Below are positions 1-4,649 of a stretch of DNA of 5,769 nt, piece by piece. The stretch lies in NCBI GenBank assembly GCA_028697695.1, contig JAQVEI010000166.1:1-5769 (forward strand). The letters are read 5' to 3'. The notes under the pieces were generated by a model. It did no database searches, was not told the origin of the DNA, and worked only from the letters and a program-made list of their open reading frames with translations. This DNA comes from Lentimicrobiaceae bacterium. Lineage in GTDB: Bacteria > Bacteroidota > Bacteroidia > Bacteroidales > Lentimicrobiaceae. The translations under genes were made by a program, and so were the position numbers. Numbering within the stretch: the first letter of the stretch is position 1; every line of letters begins with the position of its first letter.

Positions 1-1050
1 GCCTCCCAGCTGCCCGATAACAATGGCTTCGGCCAAAAATTGATTGCGGATAGTTTTCCGGGTTGCACCCAGGGCCATCCGGATTCCAATCTCCTGGGTT
101 CGCTCGGTTACCGAAACCAGCATAATATTCATTAACCCTATGGCAGCGCCAAAAAGTGTTATAATCCCTATAATGGTTGCAGCCAGCCTCAGGTATTTAA
201 GGTTATCAAACAACATTTGCGATAAATTATCACTTTTGCTAATGTCGAAGCTGTTTTCCATTCCCGGTTTACCTTCGCGCACCACACGGAATACTCCAGT
301 AGCTTCGCCCATGGCTACATCAAGTAACCCGGGGTCTTTCACCATGATGTTGATGGAAAATGACATGTTGGGTCGTGAAAATGCCTGACGTACATTGGTA
401 ATGGGGATAATAACCTGGTTGTCGGGGTTAAAGCCGATACTGCTACCCTTGCTTTTCATCACGCCAATAATTTCATACTTCCCGGGTCCTATGCTGATTA
501 TCTTTCCAACGGGATTTACCCTGGCATCGAAAAGCTTACTCACTACGCCTGCACCAATAACCGCTACATGCATTCCTGAACCGGCTTCACTGGCGGAGAT
601 ATTGCGGCCTTGCTCAATCTCGTTTCCCGAAGTTATCACATAATTTTCATCACCACCAATAACCGGAATATTGGGATTGGTTTTTTTGCTGCCATATTTT
701 AAAGTAGCGGTGCTGGTAGCAGTGGTGTATACCGAAGTATAGGCCGGGAAATCAAATTGCTGCTTAAAATCGTTTGCTTCACGCCAGGTTATGGGTCTAA
801 AGTTGCGTGGACGGGTACTTTTACCACCCATATGAACAGTCATTGCCCGATTGCGAATGGTTATGGTATTGGCACCCATACTGGCAAAATTTTCGCTAAG
901 AAAATATTTGATTGAATCTATAGAAGTAAGTATGCCCACCAAAGCGGTGATTCCAAACGAAATAATCAAAACGGTGAGTACACTGCGCAACAGATGCGAT
1001 TTGATCGAATCCAGAGAGATGTTTATGTTTTCGCGAAAGAGAGCAGGCAT
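1..1050 (-). CDS. MacB/FtsX-type ABC transporter permease, C-terminus cut by window edge
   Basis: This is the inner-membrane permease subunit of a MacB-like ABC exporter, which would work with a separate ATPase of the LolD/MacB type outside the window. The frame is open for 350 codons from ATG 1050 to the window edge. The layout fits the family: a short cytoplasmic N-terminus (MPALFRENINISLDSIKSH), a first membrane helix at about residues 22-42, a large periplasmic MacB-PCD-like region at about 43-287, then a second helix at about 289-310. The conserved FtsX-domain signature follows at about 307-330 (MNIMLVSVTERTQEIGIRMALGA). About 50-60 residues with the last two helices are probably missing beyond the edge, judging from the usual length near 400-415. 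ATG 1050 is chosen because an in-frame stop lies upstream at 1089-1087 and the N-terminus fits the family. The substrate cannot be told; the family includes macrolide, peptide and lipoprotein exporters. No frameshift was seen. Confidence 0.93.
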   Translation of the reverse strand, partial: MPALFRENINISLDSIKSHLLRSVLTVLIISFGITALVGILTSIDSIKYFLSENFASMGANTITIRNRAMTVHMGGKSTRPRNFRPITWREANDFKQQFDFPAYTSVYTTATSTATLKYGSKKTNPNIPVIGGDENYVITSGNEIEQGRNISASEAGSGMHVAVIGAGVVSKLFDARVNPVGKIISIGPGKYEIIGVMKSKGSSIGFNPDNQVIIPITNVRQAFSRPNMSFSINIMVKDPGLLDVAMGEATGVFRVVREGKPGMENSFDISKSDNLSQMLFDNLKYLRLAATIIGIITLFGAAIGLMNIMLVSVTERTQEIGIRMALGATRKTIRNQFLAEAIVIGQLGG

Positions 1051-1087
1051 GCTTTTATTTTTTACAAATTTAAGCAATGAGCTGGTT

Positions 1088-1119
1088 CAAACTTAAAAAT
1101 GTCGCTTTTTTCTTTCAAT
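1088..1119 (-). promoter_or_regulatory. Candidate Bacteroidota promoter for the permease gene
   Basis: Read on the minus strand, TAAGTTTG (1095-1088) fits the Bacteroidota -7 consensus TAnnTTTG. An ATTG (1119-1116), a weak match to the -33 TTTG box, lies about 20 bases upstream. Transcription would start some 30 bases before ATG 1050. It sits downstream of the upp terminator, which fits a separate transcription unit. The -33 match is imperfect, so this is a candidate only. Confidence 0.4.
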
Positions 1120-1167
1120 ACAATTTTAATCACCCTGAACAGGCTTAAAGGCCACAGATAATGGTGT

Positions 1168-1197
1168 AAAAAAAAACTCCCGGTATTACCGGGAGTT
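1168..1197 (-). terminator. Intrinsic terminator after upp
   Basis: A 10-bp perfect stem, AACTCCCGGT paired with ACCGGGAGTT, closes a 3-base loop (1185-1187). On the minus strand it is followed directly by a run of T residues (the A run at 1168-1176 on the plus strand). It begins 18 bases after the upp stop codon. There is no T tract on the other side, so it acts only on minus-strand transcripts. It separates upp from the downstream permease gene. Confidence 0.9.
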
Positions 1198-1215
1198 GCA
1201 TCAAAAATAATGCAT

Positions 1216-1866
1216 TTACAGTTTGCTGCCAAAGGCAAGGTCTCCGGCATCACCCAACCCCGGAACGATATAGGCCTGGGCGGTAAGTTCATCATCTATG
1301 GCACCCACCCACAGGGTAATGTCATTCATGGGAAGATGTCGCTGTATATAATCCACGCCCTGAGTGCTGGCAATGAGAGTAACGATATGGGTATGTTTGG
1401 GCTTTCCTTTACCCAATAGCGCCTTGTAGCTGAGTTCCAGTGAGGCACCTGTTGCCAGCATTGGATCAGAAAGAATCAGGGTACGGTTGGTGAGTTCGGG
1501 CCCCGACACGTATTCCACCTGAATCTTAAAGCCTCCATCTTTGCTGTGTTTGCGGTAAGCAGAAACAAAAGCATTTTCTGAATGATCGAAAGCATTGAGT
1601 AAGCCCTGATGCAATGGCAAACCGGCGCGCAGTATGGTGGCAAGTACAGGCATGCTTTTCAACACATTCATATCGGTGCTGCCCAGAGGTGTAATAATTT
1701 CTTTGGATGCATATTCAAGTTGACGGCTGATTTCGTAGCCGAAAATAGTCCCCAGACGCTCCATATTGTGCCTGAAACGCCATGAATCACGCTGAATTAC
1801 AACGTCGCGTATTTCAGAAATATATTGATTGAATATCGAATTGTGCTCTCCCAGGTTTTTGATCAT
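1216..1866 (-). CDS. upp: Uracil phosphoribosyltransferase
   Basis: A cytosolic pyrimidine-salvage enzyme that makes UMP from uracil and PRPP. With the start at ATG 1866 it has 216 residues, close to the usual length. The signatures are in order: ILRAGLPLHQGLL near residues 78-90; the PRPP-binding loop ILSDPMLATGASL at about 131-143, with DPMLATG at 134-140; and the uracil-binding C-terminus AYIVPGLGDAGDLAFGSKL at about 198-216. The GDLAFGSKL ending resembles Bacteroidota Upp proteins. An in-frame TTG at 1902 would add 12 residues (MPENYFYYNHRC), but it overlaps the TATCTTTG promoter element and would lie upstream of the expected transcript start, so ATG 1866 is preferred. The start MIKNLGEHNSIFNQYISEIRD also fits the family N-terminus. 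The gene appears to be a single-gene unit, with a promoter just upstream and a strong terminator just downstream. Confidence 0.96.
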   Translation of the reverse strand: MIKNLGEHNSIFNQYISEIRDVVIQRDSWRFRHNMERLGTIFGYEISRQLEYASKEIITPLGSTDMNVLKSMPVLATILRAGLPLHQGLLNAFDHSENAFVSAYRKHSKDGGFKIQVEYVSGPELTNRTLILSDPMLATGASLELSYKALLGKGKPKHTHIVTLIASTQGVDYIQRHLPMNDITLWVGAIDDELTAQAYIVPGLGDAGDLAFGSKL

Positions 1867-1899
1867 ACATCTATGATTATAATAAAAGTAATTTTCGGG

Positions 1900-1907
1900 C
1901 AAAGATA
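1900..1907 (-). promoter_or_regulatory. upp: Bacteroidota -7 promoter element for upp
   Basis: The minus-strand sequence TATCTTTG matches TAnnTTTG exactly. It lies 33 bases upstream of ATG 1866, leaving a 5' leader of roughly 25-30 bases that is A/T-rich and has no Shine-Dalgarno sequence. No convincing TTTG -33 box is visible about 20 bases further upstream. The element supports ATG 1866 over the upstream TTG as the upp start. Confidence 0.6.
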
Positions 1908-2067
1908 CATATTTTTCACCGGCATATGGCTTGATTTATCGGTCTTTATAAATTAAACACAGTCATGCCGGATACACTTAGATGCATTTCAAGTTAAAAT
2001 TAAGGTGGCGGTATGGTTAGTAAGAGATTGCGGGCTTCTTTCCTGTCAGGTTACAGCCAATTTTGGA

Positions 2068-2127
2068 GCGGGTTACTGCGCCACGAAAACCACTGAACCC
2101 CTTATTAACTATATCGCGTGTTACTGC
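2068..2127 (+). repeat. Short direct repeat pair GCGnGTTACTGC
   Basis: GCGGGTTACTGC (2068-2079) and GCGTGTTACTGC (2116-2127) match at 11 of 12 positions and start 48 bases apart. A looser relative, GGTTACAGCC, lies at 2049-2058. The function is unknown. They could be paired binding sites or part of a folded noncoding element; chance is not excluded. Confidence 0.4.
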
Positions 2128-2203
2128 CTGGTGTTTAATTTTTTAGTCATTTTACTTATCAATTTGCTACACATTTTCTGTCAGTCTGTGCGTCCGGGGG
2201 GGA

Positions 2204-2262
2204 CAAGCTCTTTTGCAGGTTTTGTTTTTAGTGTTGGTTAGTTCGACCTGCAAATGTGCTTG
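2204..2262. repeat. Imperfect inverted repeat in the upp-mod gap
   Basis: CAAGC-T-C-T-TTTGCAGGT (2204-2220) pairs with ACCTGCAAA-T-G-T-GCTTG (2246-2262). That is 15 of 17 positions, with two T-T mismatches on either side of one C-G pair. The loop is 25 bases. On the minus strand it begins 17 bases after the mod stop codon, but no T tract follows, so it is not a standard intrinsic terminator. The mismatched long arms recall recombination sites that fold as single strands, but no integron core-site consensus was found. Confidence 0.6.
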
Positions 2263-2278
2263 ACTACGAAGCGTGGGC

Positions 2279-4186
2279 TTAAAACACAATCTTCACATCT
2301 TCTTTATAATTCTGCAATGTTCCGTTTAAGCTGGCTGTCCATCCGTCAATAAATACTTTACCGTTTTTAATGGCATTTGAAAAATCGTCACTTGTTATTT
2401 TTTCGCTGTTGGTTATGTAATAATGGTTGCCGATTTTATAAATACAATCTTTTACTACTTCTTCGGGAACTTGTGTTGGCTCGTCTAAACCAACAGTGAA
2501 AATCATATTGTAAATGCGACTTAAAGCATCTGTTGAATGCTCGGTGATTGAAATTTGACCTTTATCATCTACTTTCAATTTTGGAGCTTCTACGCTGTCA
2601 AATACTTTAAAGCCAATATCGGGAACTTGTTTTTTATCTTCTTCAAACATTCCCGTTTTGCTATTTTCTGCTTCTATGTCTTTGGCAATTTTTTCTCCTG
2701 CTCGTTTTAAGCGTTCTATGGTAATACTTGAAATTACAGGTGGCAAATTGTTTTCTATGCAAAACTGATAAGCAGGTTTATTTTCATTGATTGGTTCATC
2801 AATTTGACAGAGAATATATCGTCTGTTACCACCGTCTTTATTTAATTCCATTACTGCGTGTCCTGTGGTGCCTGACCCTGCGAAGAAGTCAAGAACAGTT
2901 TCATCATTCTTTAACAAAAGCGACAAAAGAAATTTAATAAGCGAAACTGGCTTTGGGTTATCAAAAAAATTACCACCTAAAAGTTCCTGTAATTCATTTG
3001 CTCCAGTTTTTGTTCCAACTACTTCTTTATCAAGTACCGTTTTAGGATGAATTGTTCCTCTTTCTTTTTCATACCAAAGGATTCCTGAACTGTTGAAGTA
3101 AAATCTAACCACTTTTTGACCTTTTGAATCAAACGTCTCTTCACCCTTTAACCAAGATAGAACTTGTTCTTTCATCGCCCAGCCTGCCGTTATGGTTACA
3201 TCCTTAGCAAGTTTACCGTTTTCAAAAACCAATTCCCCTTGTATAATCTGTTCTTCAGAGCCTCCTATTGTTCCTGTAAATTTTGCACTATCCCCATCAA
3301 AATCAATACTCCCTTTGGGAAATGTTATCTCACTTGCTGGATTTGCTTTGGATATTTTTTTCAATGCTCCATGTGCGATTATTTGTTCTTCTCCATAATC
3401 AGATAATGAAAAAAATGGTAACGATTCTTTGTGTTTTGCATAACAAAGAACATATTCATGTGCCTTTGCGAAATGACCAGCTGTAGTTCCCGCTTGTTGC
3501 CATATCAACGCCGTGGGTGCTTTTGTTAGCGAGTTTTCCTCTTCAAATATTTCATTCAGTAGTAACCTAAGATTGTGAACTTCATTATCATCGATACTTA
3601 TAAAAATCACTCCATCTTTACTCAATAAATCTCTTGCCAATAAAAGGCGAGGATACATAAAAGCTAACCAACCGTTGTGGCTCTTTTTGGTTTTAAAACT
3701 AAAGTCCATTCTTGCAAAATCGCTTTCACTCAAATTTGCCAATCCTAAAACTTCTGCTTCTTCTTTGTCAAATTTATCTGGATAAACAAATTCGTCATTG
3801 GTGGTATTGTAAGGCGGGTCAATGTAAATACATTTTATTTGACCGCTGTAATGACTTTTAAGAATTTTAAGACTGTCTAAATTGTCGCCTTTCAAAACCA
3901 AATTTTCGGTTGTGGCAATATTCTTGCTCAACTTGTTATTTAGCCGTAATTCCTTTTCTGTTTTTTGGGCATATTTTGCTCTTGCAAAGTTTCTGCCTAC
4001 AAAGTTTAAACCGTAGCCGTTTACTTTTTCGTCAATTGGCAAACCCAAAACGGCTTTCAGTTCTTCAAGGTTTATCTCGGTGTCTCTAATTACATTCGGG
4101 TAGTTCTCTTTCAGAAAACTCAACAATTTGTTTTCGCTGGCTTCTGTGCCAATAACCGTAAATCCTGCTTTTATAAAATCTTCCAT
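2279..4186 (-). CDS. mod: Type III restriction-modification DNA methyltransferase (Mod)
   Basis: This 635-residue protein would recognise the target and methylate it with S-adenosylmethionine, and it is an obligate partner of Res for cleavage. Its N-terminus (about 21-80, ending YGLNFVGRNFARAKYA) matches the type III Mod style. The catalytic motif IDPPYN is at 122-127, and the SAM-binding motif LDFFAGSGTTGHAV is at 432-445. Catalytic motif before SAM motif marks a beta-class enzyme, and DPPY suggests N6-adenine methylation. The region between them (about 225-410, beginning near IWQQAGTTAGHFAKAHEYVLCYAK) should contain the target-recognition domain; the target site cannot be read from it. The remaining ~190 residues form the C-terminal part. 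Both key motifs are intact and there is no frameshift. ATG 4186 starts 8 bases after the stop of the GxxExxY gene and one base beyond the cassette end at 4188, so expression probably depends on read-through from res or on coupling. No tetranucleotide or long homopolymer tract typical of phase-variable mod genes was seen. Confidence 0.95.
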   Translation of the reverse strand: MEDFIKAGFTVIGTEASENKLLSFLKENYPNVIRDTEINLEELKAVLGLPIDEKVNGYGLNFVGRNFARAKYAQKTEKELRLNNKLSKNIATTENLVLKGDNLDSLKILKSHYSGQIKCIYIDPPYNTTNDEFVYPDKFDKEEAEVLGLANLSESDFARMDFSFKTKKSHNGWLAFMYPRLLLARDLLSKDGVIFISIDDNEVHNLRLLLNEIFEEENSLTKAPTALIWQQAGTTAGHFAKAHEYVLCYAKHKESLPFFSLSDYGEEQIIAHGALKKISKANPASEITFPKGSIDFDGDSAKFTGTIGGSEEQIIQGELVFENGKLAKDVTITAGWAMKEQVLSWLKGEETFDSKGQKVVRFYFNSSGILWYEKERGTIHPKTVLDKEVVGTKTGANELQELLGGNFFDNPKPVSLIKFLLSLLLKNDETVLDFFAGSGTTGHAVMELNKDGGNRRYILCQIDEPINENKPAYQFCIENNLPPVISSITIERLKRAGEKIAKDIEAENSKTGMFEEDKKQVPDIGFKVFDSVEAPKLKVDDKGQISITEHSTDALSRIYNMIFTVGLDEPTQVPEEVVKDCIYKIGNHYYITNSEKITSDDFSNAIKNGKVFIDGWTASLNGTLQNYKEDVKIVF

Positions 4187-4187
4187 T

Positions 4188-4233
4188 GTCTGAACTATGA
4201 TTTATTTGATTTTTGTGATTCGTTTGATTTATA
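4188..4233 (+). repeat. Left inverted repeat of the GxxExxY cassette, with four 9-bp units
   Basis: On the plus strand the arm starts GTCTGAACTA and continues as four units in perfect 9-bp register: TGATTTATT (4198), TGATTTTTG (4207), TGATTCGTT (4216) and TGATTTATA (4225). Its first 16 bases are the exact inverse of the right arm. One extra 9-bp unit is then the only difference over the next stretch (4188-4220 against 4649-4626). Read on the minus strand, the units encode the end of the GxxExxY protein as YKS-NES-QKS-NKS, followed by the TAG stop. Confidence 0.9.
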
Positions 4234-4623
4234 CTTTTTGTTTGTCAATCGTTTAAAATTCAAAGAGGTTTCTCCAAAATTTATGAGCAAACCGATTTCG
4301 AGATTATATGCTTCCAAATAGTTTATTGCTTGTGCAAAATGCACATCTTCAAGTTTAGTTATTGCCTTTAATTCAACTGAAATAACTCCTTCAACTAAAA
4401 AATCAACCCTCCTTGTTCCAATTTGTTGCTGTCTGTAAAATATTGGCATTTCAAATTCTCGGCTAAACTCTATTCCTTCCAAATTCATTTCAATTTCTAA
4501 AGCTCGTTGGTATATTACTTCTTGAAAGCCATTACCCAAAGTCTTATGAACAGTTATAGCACAGCCAATTATTTTAGCTGTAAGATCCGAGTATTTATAT
4601 TCCTGTTTTATCATCGTAATCAT
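4195..4623 (-). CDS. GxxExxY-family protein with PD-(D/E)XK nuclease-like fold
   Basis: This 142-residue protein belongs to the GxxExxY family (PDDEXK_3-like). The naming motif is clear: GNGFQEVIY, with G32, E35 and Y38. A PD-(D/E)XK-like set follows: D74 in RRVDFLV, then E84 and K86 in VELKA, with Q98 in HFAQAINYLE after it. These residues suggest a nuclease active site, but the family's biochemical role is not established to my knowledge. No signal peptide or membrane segment is seen. The last 12 residues are four tripeptides, YKS-NES-QKS-NKS, encoded by the 9-bp repeats of the cassette arm. The start ATG 4623 also lies within repeat units; M4 (4614) is an alternative start. The gene begins 13 bases after the res stop and ends 8 bases before mod, so it would be cotranscribed with them. 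It is not a standard subunit of type III systems, and its flanking inverted repeats suggest that it arrived separately. Confidence 0.9.
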   Translation of the reverse strand: MITMIKQEYKYSDLTAKIIGCAITVHKTLGNGFQEVIYQRALEIEMNLEGIEFSREFEMPIFYRQQQIGTRRVDFLVEGVISVELKAITKLEDVHFAQAINYLEAYNLEIGLLINFGETSLNFKRLTNKKYKSNESQKSNKS

Positions 4624-4649
4624 TTAATCACAAAAATCATAGTTCAGAC
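4605..4649 (-). repeat. Right inverted repeat of the GxxExxY cassette
   Basis: Read on the minus strand from 4649 the arm starts GTCTGAACTA. It continues TGATTTTTG (4639), TGATTAAA (4630, one base short), TGATTACGA (4622) and the weaker TGATAAAAC (4613). The first 24 bases (4649-4626) match the left arm completely once one 9-bp unit of the left arm is skipped. The stop codon of res (TGA, 4639-4637) and the start codon of the GxxExxY gene (ATG, 4623-4621) both lie within it. Confidence 0.88.

Larger units (their letters stand above)
1908..2278. other. Gene-free stretch between upp and mod
   Basis: I see no credible gene in these 371 bases. The only open frame, on the plus strand from GTG 2005 to 2241, gives a 78-residue Cys-rich hydrophobic translation that I do not recognise, with no leader signal. 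The stretch holds an imperfect long-arm inverted repeat (2201-2265), two close copies of GCGnGTTACTGC (2068-2079 and 2116-2127), a small dyad CCTGTCAGG (2042-2050), a run of seven G residues (2196-2202), and TGGTTAGT twice (2014-2021 and 2235-2242). No T-tract terminator for mod is obvious. It is the left border of the restriction-modification locus and may carry traces of how that locus arrived. Confidence 0.6.
4188..4649 (-). mobile_element. Putative GxxExxY gene cassette bounded by inverted repeats
   Basis: This 462-bp unit consists of one gene plus two inverted-repeat arms whose outer ends both read GTCTGAACTATGATTT inward. Its right end overlaps the final codons of res (AAG TCT GAA CTA TGA), and its left end stops one base before the mod ATG. 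The layout suggests insertion between two genes that normally work together. No transposase is present. The only candidate for flanking duplication is a trivial TT on both sides. It could be a mobile cassette moved in trans, a selfish unit, or a gene acquired with its own repeat context. Mobility is inferred from structure only. From memory, similar ATCATAGTTCAGAC sequences recur in bacterial genomes, but I could not search for them. Confidence 0.6.

Noticed and set aside
1062..1295. Minus-strand 77-codon frame overlapping the upp end and its terminator
   Set aside because: It overlaps the upp coding end out of frame and runs through the terminator hairpin and the permease promoter region, with no family resemblance.
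2116..2127. Possible integron attC core site at GTTACTGC
   Set aside because: It does not fit the GTTRRRY core, and no matching RYYYAAC partner was found nearby.
2196..2202. Run of seven G residues as a phase-variation tract
   Set aside because: It lies outside any supported gene and is not placed within a promoter spacer that I can identify.
2005..2241. Plus-strand open frame of 78 codons in the gap between upp and mod
   Set aside because: It starts with GTG, has no recognisable domain or leader signal, and overlaps the repeats of a noncoding stretch. It is most likely chance.
2204..2262. Inverted repeat as an intrinsic terminator for mod
   Set aside because: No T tract follows the stem on the minus strand, and the stem contains mismatches with a long loop.
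2961..2968. A-rich homopolymer within mod as a frameshift or slippage switch
   Set aside because: The run is only seven bases, the frame is intact, and short A runs are expected in an A/T-rich gene.
4188..4649. GxxExxY cassette as a classical insertion sequence
   Set aside because: No transposase is encoded and no target-site duplication longer than a trivial TT is visible, so a standard IS is not supported.
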